From Actinomycetota bacterium (GTDB lineage: Bacteria > Actinomycetota > Actinomycetes > S36-B12 > UBA10799), in assembly GCA_020637055.1 (NCBI GenBank), contig JACJWR010000001.1:434001-498000 (forward strand): a stretch of 64,000 nucleotides of DNA, written 5' to 3'. The position numbers were made by a program, and so were the translations under genes. This document shows positions 56,860 to 64,000 of the stretch, piece by piece. The notes below the pieces were generated by a model that saw nothing but the letters and a program-made list of their open reading frames with translations, did no database searches and was not told where the DNA came from. Each line of letters opens with the position of its first letter. Within the stretch, counting starts at the first letter, position 1.

Positions 56860-58668
56860 GTGACAGGTCTGAAGCGGGTACTCGCCAGTGAGGACACCCC
56901 GCTGCAATCGGTCGGGGTGGCCGTGAGCCTGGTCAGCGGCGCACTCGCCGCCGGACTGGGTGCGCTGATCGACAGTCGGGCGGCGGCGTTCAGCCTACTC
57001 GTCGGGGCGCTGCTGGGATTCATCGTGGCGCTCGTCCCGATGTTCCTTGCGTTGCGCCTGATTCTGCTGGTCGGTGCGCTCATGGTGGTCTCGGCTGTGG
57101 TCGCGCTGGCGGTCCGTGAGCAGCCCGTGGCAGCCGGTCTGGCGATGGCGGTGTTGGCCTTCGCCGGTGCCATCTGGACCGGTCTGCCGATCGTCGGCAT
57201 GCTGTTTGCGGCGTTGCCGGTGCTGATCTTCGTGCTGGTGGTGTCGAAGGCCGAGGAGGTCACCCGGGGCGCCCCGATCCTGCTGGTGATACTCGCCGGA
57301 CTGCTCGGCATGGTCCCACCGACGCTGCTTGCGATCGGACTCTCCCTCCGGGATCCACGGAAGGCCGACCGTCAGATGGTCGCGGCGATCTGGAGTTCCG
57401 ATACGGCCCCCGCCCGACGCGGCGTCTTCGGTCGGCTGTTGATTCTCGATGGGGCACCGTCGGGGTTGCTCAATCTGGCGGCCTACGGATTCGTCGGCCG
57501 GATCGCCCGGTCGTGGCTCGAACAGCGCGCCGAGCCGCCCGAATCCGAATCCGTCGATCACGACGCTTTGGCGCAGGGTGACGCGAATGCGGCGGCGGTG
57601 GCGGCGGCCATGGCACCGCGGGGTCGGCTGATTCCGCGCGACGTCGAGGTCAGCACCGAGTCGATGGATTCGCAGGCTCATCGGCTTGCGGGTACCGCCG
57701 AGGGTGCCGCCTGGCGGATCTGGGCCGCCTCGCAGTCGCGGGGAGCGGAGCTCCTCGGCGGTGCCCGGCCGCGTCGGCTTGCGGTGCGTCCGCTGCTGCT
57801 GCTCGCCGGCGCGTTGGTGCGGGTGTTGCTTCGACCGGATGCGGCGGTGTTCCGCTATGGCGTGCAGCGGGCGGCCGCCCTCGGTCTCGGTGTGGCCGTC
57901 CTGGTCGCCACCGACGTCAACGAGAACGTGTTCTGGGTGGTGATCACAATCGTGGCGGTGTTGCAGGCGAACGCCCCGTCGACGGTGGTGAAGGTCGCCA
58001 GACGCACCGTCGGGACCTTCGGCGGTGTGCTCGCCGCGGTGGTGGCCTCCGCGCTGCTGCCCAAAGCCGTGTTGGTGCCCTGGGTCGCCTTGGTGGTGCT
58101 GGTTGCGGGTCTGGCCTGGATGAGTCGGAACTACGTCGTCACCGCACTCGCGGCGGCTTTCGCCGTCGTGCTCCTCTACGGCGCACCCACCGAGGACTAC
58201 GTCCGCTTCGCCGGACTGCGCGCGATCGACGTGGTGATCGGTGGGGTGATCGCCGCCCTGGTGGCTCGATTCCTGCTGCCGGTGCGGCCCCGGTTGGCCA
58301 AACGGCGGGCCGATCTGGTCGCTGCCCTGCAATCGTTCTCGCGATTGCTCGGCACCAGGATCGCCGACCCCGACGACGTGTCGCTCAATCGCCTGGCCGC
58401 GTCGCAGGCGGAGGTGGGACGCACCACGTCGAATCTGCACACCGATCTCACCCTGGTGGCCGACTCCGACGTCGTGGCGGCCTACACCGAGGATCTCGAG
58501 TCGTTGGAGTCGCTGGACGGGCAACTCTTCGTGTTGGCCGTCACCGAACTCGACCTCGAGCAGGCCGGCGGGGTGACCCAGACTCCGCTGCGGCAGATGC
58601 ACGATTGGATCGATCAGCAGATCGCCGCGGTCGCGAGCACACCCCCAAGCGTGTCAGCGGCCCAATGA
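56860..58668 (+). CDS. FUSC family membrane protein (second copy)
   Basis: Protein of 602 residues with two membrane blocks (about 20-165 and 305-480) separated by a hydrophilic region, then a helical C-terminus. The second block has the FUSC-type ENVFWVVITIVAVLQAN segment. The first block is built of short Val/Ala/Leu-rich helices unlike the first copy at 2080-4413, and I see no close similarity between the two beyond the FUSC core. GTG 56860 is chosen; the start is uncertain. Its last 15 bases overlap mmuM. Confidence 0.72.
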   Translation: MTGLKRVLASEDTPLQSVGVAVSLVSGALAAGLGALIDSRAAAFSLLVGALLGFIVALVPMFLALRLILLVGALMVVSAVVALAVREQPVAAGLAMAVLAFAGAIWTGLPIVGMLFAALPVLIFVLVVSKAEEVTRGAPILLVILAGLLGMVPPTLLAIGLSLRDPRKADRQMVAAIWSSDTAPARRGVFGRLLILDGAPSGLLNLAAYGFVGRIARSWLEQRAEPPESESVDHDALAQGDANAAAVAAAMAPRGRLIPRDVEVSTESMDSQAHRLAGTAEGAAWRIWAASQSRGAELLGGARPRRLAVRPLLLLAGALVRVLLRPDAAVFRYGVQRAAALGLGVAVLVATDVNENVFWVVITIVAVLQANAPSTVVKVARRTVGTFGGVLAAVVASALLPKAVLVPWVALVVLVAGLAWMSRNYVVTALAAAFAVVLLYGAPTEDYVRFAGLRAIDVVIGGVIAALVARFLLPVRPRLAKRRADLVAALQSFSRLLGTRIADPDDVSLNRLAASQAEVGRTTSNLHTDLTLVADSDVVAAYTEDLESLESLDGQLFVLAVTELDLEQAGGVTQTPLRQMHDWIDQQIAAVASTPPSVSAAQ

Positions 58669-59559
58669 TTCGGCCATGGCGCCGATGTGTTCGGGCGTCA
58701 CCCGGCAACATCCGCCCACGAGCAGGGCGCCGCGGGCAACCCAGTCGGTGACGTCGGCCGGCGCCGAGGCGGTTCCCCGCCAGCGGCCGGCGTCCCATTC
58801 CTCGCCGCTGTTGGGATAGATCACGGCGGGTTTGCCGCTTGCCGAATGAGCCAGTTCAGCCAACTCAGCCGCGTCGTCGGGGTCGATGCAGTTGGCCCCG
58901 ACGGCAATGACTTCCGGCACCTGCGAAGCCATCGAGAATGCTTCTGCGGCGGACTCGCCGGAGCGGAGCCGGGAACCGCGGGCCGAGACGCTCAGCCACA
59001 CCGGGATGGGACACCCGGCGACCAGTTCGAGCAGTGCTTCCACTTCGCGCAACTGAGGGATCGTCTCCAGGGCCAGGAGGTCGCATTCGTCGGCGAGTAG
59101 CTCGAGTCGGCGGGCGTGGAAGTCGCGCAGTGCCGCCCGCGGCACCTGGTAGTCGCCGCGGTATTCGGAGCCGTCGTTGAGCATCGCGCCGTAGGGACCG
59201 ATGGAGCCGACCACGGCGACGTCTCTGTTCTCGTCCGGGTTGTCGTCCTGCCAGGCTTCGGCGACGGCGCGGCCGCGTCGCGCGTCCTCGCGCAGCAGGG
59301 CGTCGACGTCGGCGGTTGTCAGGCCCAGCTGGGCGAAACCGGCGTGTGACGCCTGGTAGCTGGTGGTGGTGACGACCTCGGCTCCGGCGTTGAGGAAATC
59401 CCGCTGGGCGACTGCGATGGCGGCGGGTTCGTCCAGCATCAGGCGGGCCGACCAGAGGTGTCCGCGCAGGTCGGCGCCTTGGTGTTCGAGATGGGTGGCG
59501 AGACCGCCGTCGAGCAGGATGACCTCGCCGCGGGCCAGGCGTCCGGGAAAATCGGTCAT
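58654..59559 (-). CDS. mmuM: Homocysteine S-methyltransferase
   Basis: Zinc-dependent enzyme of 301 residues transferring a methyl group from S-methylmethionine or SAM to homocysteine. The N-terminal LLDGGLATHLEHQG, the ANCIDPDD segment with the first zinc ligand cysteine, and the C-terminal LLVGGCCRVTPEHI with the CC pair are all present. No S-methylmethionine permease (mmuP) is nearby. It follows ppk2 on the same strand by 33 bases. Confidence 0.94.
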   Translation of the reverse strand: MTDFPGRLARGEVILLDGGLATHLEHQGADLRGHLWSARLMLDEPAAIAVAQRDFLNAGAEVVTTTSYQASHAGFAQLGLTTADVDALLREDARRGRAVAEAWQDDNPDENRDVAVVGSIGPYGAMLNDGSEYRGDYQVPRAALRDFHARRLELLADECDLLALETIPQLREVEALLELVAGCPIPVWLSVSARGSRLRSGESAAEAFSMASQVPEVIAVGANCIDPDDAAELAELAHSASGKPAVIYPNSGEEWDAGRWRGTASAPADVTDWVARGALLVGGCCRVTPEHIGAMAESLGR

Positions 59560-59592
59560 TCGGGCCCGAGCAGGTGGGAAGGCGCGCTGTGG

Positions 59593-60585
59593 TCAGACAA
59601 GGTCACGCTGTTTCTCGTAGTGAATGCCGGAGCCTTCGCCGGATTCGTAGACGACTTCCGGCGGCCCGACGATGAGCGGGTCCGGGGTTCCGACGATCGC
59701 CTCGTCCTTGCCCGGGTATTCGAGGTTGTGCAGCACCCATCTCATGGCGGCGAGTCGGCCCCGCTTCTTGTCGTTGCTGCGCACCACGGTCCACGGCGCC
59801 CACTCGGTGTCGGTGTTCTCGATCATGGCTTCTTTGGCTGCGGAGTAGTCATCCCACTTGTCGAGCGAGGCCAAGTCCATCGGCGAGAGCTTCCACTGCC
59901 GCACGGGATCGATCCGGCGGATCGTGAAGCGGGTGAGTTGTTCCTTGCGCGAGACCGAGAACCAGAACTTGAACAGGATCACGCCGTCGCGCACCAGCAT
60001 CCGTTCGTACTCCGGGCATTGGCGCATGAACTCGTCATATTCGGCGTCGGTGCAGAAGCCCATCACGCGCTCCACCCCGGCCCGGTTGTACCAGGAGCGA
60101 TCGAACATCACGATCTCGCCGGAGGTCGGCAGGTGTTTGATGTAGCGCTGGAAATACCACTGACCACGTTCCTCGTCGGTGGGTTTGGTCAACGCCACGA
60201 CCCGGGCGCCGCGCGGGTTGAGGTGCTCCATGAAACGTTTGATGGTGCCGCCCTTGCCGGCAGCGTCGCGGCCTTCGAAGACCATGACGATGCGCTGGCC
60301 GGTCTCCTTGACCCACGACTGCACTTTGAGCAGTTCGATCTGAAGCAGCCGCTTGGTCACCTCGTATTCCTTGCGAGACATCCGCTCGGTATACGGGTAA
60401 CCCTGTTTCCAGGTGTCGATCGGCGTCCCATCGGGGCCAAGCAGGATCGGGTCGTCGACCTCGTCGAGAGTGCCCTCGACGGACAAACCGCTGAGCCGCA
60501 ACTCCTCGTCGTCGAGGTCCTGCAGGCTCGCGATGAGGTCGTCCATCTCCAGGACGGCTTCAACCTCGGGGTGACTCTTCGACAT
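59593..60585 (-). CDS. ppk2: Polyphosphate kinase 2
   Basis: P-loop kinase of 330 residues that uses polyphosphate to phosphorylate nucleoside diphosphates (or monophosphates), running opposite to PPK1. Walker A FEGRDAAGKGGTIKRF, Walker B-like IVMFDRSWYNRAGVE, and the GQWYFQRYIKHLP lid segment match the family. AAGGAG precedes ATG 60585 by seven bases. The window therefore encodes both arms of polyphosphate metabolism. The class (I versus III) cannot be set with certainty; the single domain and GTPDPLI ending suggest class I. Confidence 0.95.
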   Translation of the reverse strand: MSKSHPEVEAVLEMDDLIASLQDLDDEELRLSGLSVEGTLDEVDDPILLGPDGTPIDTWKQGYPYTERMSRKEYEVTKRLLQIELLKVQSWVKETGQRIVMVFEGRDAAGKGGTIKRFMEHLNPRGARVVALTKPTDEERGQWYFQRYIKHLPTSGEIVMFDRSWYNRAGVERVMGFCTDAEYDEFMRQCPEYERMLVRDGVILFKFWFSVSRKEQLTRFTIRRIDPVRQWKLSPMDLASLDKWDDYSAAKEAMIENTDTEWAPWTVVRSNDKKRGRLAAMRWVLHNLEYPGKDEAIVGTPDPLIVGPPEVVYESGEGSGIHYEKQRDLV

Positions 60586-60704
60586 GGTTGCTCCTTGCGC
60601 GGTGGTTGCTGATGCCAATCGTGCCCTGCTCGCCGCGACATTGCGCAGTAGTCGCCGCAATGTTCACCTCGCATCGGGGTCTGGCGGATCAATAGGGTCG
60701 GATC

Positions 60705-62408
60705 ATGAGTACCGCGAGTGTGACCAACGCCGGCCCGGCTTCATCGGAACCACCCGACTCCAGCCCGAACCGCTGGTTGGCACTCACTGCCCTGCTGATC
60801 GGGCTGTCGATGATCGTCATCGACGGAAGTGTCGTGAACATCCTGCTGCCAGACATGGTCGACGACATCGGGCTCAACTCCACCGACGTCCTGTGGGTGA
60901 ACTCGATCTACTCGCTGATCTTCGCATCCTTGCTGATCACGGTCGGTCTGGTCGCCGATCGATTCGGCCGCAAGAAGCTCTTCATGATCGGCACGTTGAT
61001 CTTCCTGTTGGGGTCGTTCGCCTCCGGGGCCTCGCAAGGGCCGGGCATGCTCATCACCTTCCGAGCGGTGCAGGCCTTCGGCGCCGCGATGATGCTCCCG
61101 AGCAGCATCGCGGTCATCAACGTGATGTTCACCGGCCGCTCACGGGCCATGGCGTTCGGATTCTGGGGTGCTGTGTTCGGCGGTGCCGCCGCCCTGGGAC
61201 CTCTGCTCGGCGGCTGGCTGACGCAGGAGTTCTCCTGGCGGTGGGCCTTCTACATCAACGTCCCGGTCGCGATCATCTCGCTGATCATGGTGTGGCGATT
61301 CGTGACCGAGAGCCGGGTGCGTGAGGTCCGTGGTTTCGATCCGGTCGGCGTGATTCTCAGCATCGTCGGGCTCGGCCTGATCGTGTTCGGTCTGATCGAG
61401 GGCAACGATTACGGCTGGTGGCTGCAGCTGCAGCCGTTCGTGCTGGGGCCGATCACGATCGATCAGCGGCTCTCGGTGGTGCCGTTCGCGATACTCATCG
61501 GCTTGGTGTGTTTGGTCCTGCTGGTGCTGTGGTCCTACTGGCGCACAAGCCAGGGGCGCACCGCGTTGGTGGATCTGCCGCTTTTCAAGATCCGCCGCTA
61601 CGGGTACGGCAACCTGGTCGCCCTGGTCGTGAGTCTCGGTGAGTTCGGCATCCTCTTCGTGATGCCGCTGTGGATCCAGTCGGTGGCCGGCTACGACCCG
61701 CTGAAGACGGGGGTCATTCTTACCGCGCTTGCCCTGGGAGCGTTCGTCTCCGGTGGACTCGCACGGCATCTCGCCGCGGCGATCGGCCCCACCCGGGTGG
61801 TTCGGGTGGGCATGGCGTTGGAGATCATCGGGATTCTCGGTATCGCGTTCGTGCTCAGCCCGACCCGCTCGCCGTGGTGGTTGGTGATTCCACTGTTCGT
61901 GTACGGGATCGGGCTGGGTCTTGCCTCGGCACAATTGACCAGCGTCGTGCTCGAAGACGTGCCGGCCGACGCGTCCGGCCGCGCCTCGGCGATGACCTCC
62001 ACCTTCCGTCAGGTCGGCTCCGCCCTCGGTAGTGCGATTCTGGGCGCGGCGCTGTTCGCCGGCCTCGGCTACTTCACCACCCAGGATCTCGAGAGCGTGT
62101 CGAAACTGCCGCCGGATCAGCAGGCGAAGATCGTCGATGCCGTCCGCGGATCCGCCGGGCAGGCGATTCCGAAACTCGAGCAGATACCCGGCTTGTCCGC
62201 AGAGGTCACGGCAGCGAAGGAGGGGTACACAACATCGGCCCGCGACACCGCCCACCTCGCAGCGGTGTTCGTGGGCTTCGGCCTGCTGGTTTCGTTCGGA
62301 CTCCCGCGGGACCGTCGTGGCTCCGACGGCAAGTATGGCTCCGGCCCGGAGGAAGCCGAAGCGGCTGCTGACGGAGACGATCCGAAAGTAGCTGCCGGGG
62401 CGGTGTGA
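60705..62408 (+). CDS. MFS drug exporter, DHA2 (14-helix) family
   Basis: Proton-coupled exporter of 567 residues with about 14 membrane helices. Motif A-type VGLVADRFGRKK follows helix 2; motif C-type GFWGAVFGGAAALGPLLGG marks antiporters; LGGWLTQEFSWRWAFYINVP is typical of the EmrB/QacA group. The final 60 residues are cytosolic and charged. Substrate unknown, probably a toxic compound or a metabolite. Divergent from ppk2. Confidence 0.92.
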   Translation: MSTASVTNAGPASSEPPDSSPNRWLALTALLIGLSMIVIDGSVVNILLPDMVDDIGLNSTDVLWVNSIYSLIFASLLITVGLVADRFGRKKLFMIGTLIFLLGSFASGASQGPGMLITFRAVQAFGAAMMLPSSIAVINVMFTGRSRAMAFGFWGAVFGGAAALGPLLGGWLTQEFSWRWAFYINVPVAIISLIMVWRFVTESRVREVRGFDPVGVILSIVGLGLIVFGLIEGNDYGWWLQLQPFVLGPITIDQRLSVVPFAILIGLVCLVLLVLWSYWRTSQGRTALVDLPLFKIRRYGYGNLVALVVSLGEFGILFVMPLWIQSVAGYDPLKTGVILTALALGAFVSGGLARHLAAAIGPTRVVRVGMALEIIGILGIAFVLSPTRSPWWLVIPLFVYGIGLGLASAQLTSVVLEDVPADASGRASAMTSTFRQVGSALGSAILGAALFAGLGYFTTQDLESVSKLPPDQQAKIVDAVRGSAGQAIPKLEQIPGLSAEVTAAKEGYTTSARDTAHLAAVFVGFGLLVSFGLPRDRRGSDGKYGSGPEEAEAAADGDDPKVAAGAV

Positions 62409-62523
62409 CGGCGTACCTGGATCCAAGTCGGCTCACACGTCCGGCTGCCGTGGTGCCGGTACGCACTAGGATCGTCGGACAGCGGGCCTGGCGGCCTACG
62501 CGACTGGGTGCGGAGGTGGCGCG

Positions 62524-63723
62524 ATGGACGTGCTCACGTCGGTACTCGGGTTCATCTTGCTGGCACTGACCACGAGCAGCGTCATCCGCACCCTGATCGT
62601 GCCCCGGGGTCTGACTTCGGTCATCTCGTGGGCGGTGGCCACCGGGGTGGTCCGGGGCCTTCACCTGTTCTCCAACCGGATGCGTGCCTATCGGGCGCGG
62701 GATGCCCTGCTCGCCTGGGTCGCCCCGTTGACGATCCTCGGGCTGCTGGTCACCTGGCTTGCTCTGTACTGGCTGTCGTACGCGCTGTTGATGTTCCCCG
62801 GCGAACGCAGCGGGATTTCGCAGGCCTTCCGGGAGTCGGGGTCGTCGCTGTTCACCCTCGGCTATGCAACCGGGTCGGGCGCCCCGCTGACCTTTCTGGA
62901 CTTCTGCGCCGCGGCCACCGGCCCGATTGTGATCGGCTTGATGATCGGCTATCTGCCGACCCTGTACTCCTCCTTCAGCCGGCGTGAGGCGAACGTGACC
63001 CAGTTGGGCTGGGCGGCCGGGGAGCCCAACTGGGGTCCGGAGTTGTTGGCGAGACTGTGGGCGCTGGGCCAGTTCGACGACCTGCCCGACATCTGGGCCT
63101 CCTGGACTGCCTGGGCGGCCGAGGTGTCGGAGTCGCACATCACCTATCCGGTGCTGATCACCGTGCGGTCCACCAGGTCTCGACGCAACTGGGTGGTGGC
63201 CCTGGTGGCCGTCATGGACGCCGCCGCGCTGCAGATGGCACTGACGCCCGACTACCCGCAGGGTCGAGCGCGCTCGGTGCTGAACCAGGGTGAGCAGTGC
63301 CTGAAGTCGATCGCCGAAGTGCTCGGCTCGCAGTTGGATGTCCCGCATCGGATGCCGCACAAGGGATCCGTGACACGGGAGGATTTCGACCGCGCAGTGG
63401 AACGGCTGCGCGCCGCCGGAATGCCGTTGGAGGTCGACCCAGACGAGGCCTGGCCGGTTTTCCGGCAATGGCGCGATCGCTACGAGGGTGTCGCCTACCT
63501 GCTGTGTCGGGCGGTTGACGCGGTGCCGTCATGGTGGACCGGTCCCCGCACCCCGGCGACCGAACCGGTACCCACCCCCAGGTTGGGTGAGGTGCCGGTG
63601 GCAGGTCCGGCCAAAGTGCAGCCGGTGAATCACCGCGAATACGGAGCCGCACAAGAGCGGCGCCGCGAGCACCAGCAGCGGCTGCGGTTCCTCATCCGTC
63701 GGCGCAAGCGCGGGCGTCGGTAG
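62524..63723 (+). CDS. Membrane protein with K+-channel-like pore segment
   Basis: Protein of 399 residues. A first helix (about 2-25) is followed by two helices (about 66-90 and 122-146) flanking a re-entrant-like segment with SSLFTLGYATGSG (residues 107-119), which resembles the K+-channel selectivity filter TVGYG, but with alanine replacing its last glycine. A cytosolic region of about 250 residues follows, with a basic tail (RRRKRGRR). Not a recognised channel family. GGAGG lies seven bases before ATG 62524. Confidence 0.68.
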   Translation: MDVLTSVLGFILLALTTSSVIRTLIVPRGLTSVISWAVATGVVRGLHLFSNRMRAYRARDALLAWVAPLTILGLLVTWLALYWLSYALLMFPGERSGISQAFRESGSSLFTLGYATGSGAPLTFLDFCAAATGPIVIGLMIGYLPTLYSSFSRREANVTQLGWAAGEPNWGPELLARLWALGQFDDLPDIWASWTAWAAEVSESHITYPVLITVRSTRSRRNWVVALVAVMDAAALQMALTPDYPQGRARSVLNQGEQCLKSIAEVLGSQLDVPHRMPHKGSVTREDFDRAVERLRAAGMPLEVDPDEAWPVFRQWRDRYEGVAYLLCRAVDAVPSWWTGPRTPATEPVPTPRLGEVPVAGPAKVQPVNHREYGAAQERRREHQQRLRFLIRRRKRGRR

Positions 63724-63871
63724 TGCTTCGGGGACAACGGAGAAGTCGCGCGGGTCTTTCGGCTCGGGATCGGCCGGACGAAACGTCGAGTAGACACGCG
63801 CTAGAGTTGGGCCGATCGTAGGGTCCGCGCGGTCTTCGACCGGAAGTTGCGTGTCCCTCGGGCCTCGGGAG
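63724..63871. other. Short intergenic region
   Basis: No coding or RNA feature recognised. GCTAGAGTT at about 63800 could be a -10 region for the gene that begins further right. Confidence 0.3.
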
Positions 63872-64000
63872 ATGGCGGAAAATCATTTCGGCCCTTTCTC
63901 ACGCACAGATGGCAACCGCCGCGCGAAGGCCCAGAACGGTTTGGGGTCGTTTTCAGAACGGCCATTCTGGGGGCTGCCGCACGGGAACTTCATTCGGCTG
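63872..64000 (+). CDS. Start of an unidentified gene, cut by window edge
   Basis: A frame from ATG 63872 stays open for 43 codons to the window end (beginning MAENHFGPFSRTDGN). GGGAG just before the ATG is closer than usual for a ribosome-binding site. No family is recognised; composition is plausible but this length in high-G+C DNA can arise by chance. Confidence 0.35.
   Translation, partial: MAENHFGPFSRTDGNRRAKAQNGLGSFSERPFWGLPHGNFIRL

Noticed and set aside
1..64000. Horizontal transfer, prophage or insertion sequence
   Set aside because: No transposase, integrase, terminal repeats or base-composition shift was seen.

Overview
The window is one contiguous piece of a high-G+C actinobacterial chromosome. 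This is inferred from strong G/C third-position bias, frequent GTG starts, a mycothiol synthase gene (mshD), GlgC/GlgM-type glycogen genes, a dnaK-grpE-dnaJ-hspR operon, and gene pairings I recall from mycobacteria: tetR beside an R2lox oxidase, glnR beside mshD, and an XRE regulator beside an HBHA-like gene and DUF2516. I cannot place it below class. It is almost entirely coding: no gene-free stretch exceeds 300 bases. I saw no rRNA, tRNA, insertion sequence, prophage or CRISPR array.

Layout. 1-6.7 kb: a truncated R2-like ligand-binding oxidase with its TetR regulator, dcd, a FUSC membrane protein and the beta-oxidation electron-transfer protein EtfD. 6.8-11.2 kb: sulfate activation (cysD, cysNC) and a polytopic membrane protein. 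11.2-15.6 kb: a compact sulfur-relay operon on the minus strand (PocR-type regulator, SQR-like flavoprotein, DUF1641, TusE/DsrC-like, DsrE2-like), divergent from a small membrane protein with a CPVC motif and a CsoR/CstR-like operator. 15.5-17 kb: yciO and DUF3097. 17.1-23.9 kb: the heat-shock operon and clpB. 23.9-25.2 kb: the XRE/HBHA-like/DUF2516 block. 25.3-30.8 kb: asparaginase, a DUF4388-like protein, dtd, ygfZ, fur, nitrobindin, a 34-residue membrane peptide and a second DsrE gene paired with DUF4395.

30.9-43.3 kb: an L,D-transpeptidase with three surface repeats, glnR, mshD, then a phosphate/polyphosphate block (ppk1, a frameshifted CYTH-CHAD gene, a MutT1-like NUDIX gene, and pstSCAB preceded by an array of PHO boxes). 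43.4-47.7 kb: HMG-CoA lyase, a rhomboid-like protein, glgC and divergent glgM. 47.8-64 kb: DUF6325 and SHOCT proteins, two unrecognised proteins, pirin, a second L,D-transpeptidase, sua5, a membrane alpha/beta-hydrolase, a second FUSC protein, mmuM, ppk2, an MFS exporter, a channel-like membrane protein and the start of a further gene.

Two themes recur. Many genes have a TAnnnT -10 element 6-8 bases upstream of the start codon and no Shine-Dalgarno sequence, suggesting leaderless mRNAs. Convergent gene pairs often overlap at their 3' ends. The least conventional part is 11.2-15.6 kb, where sulfur-handling proteins sit around one shared intergenic control region.
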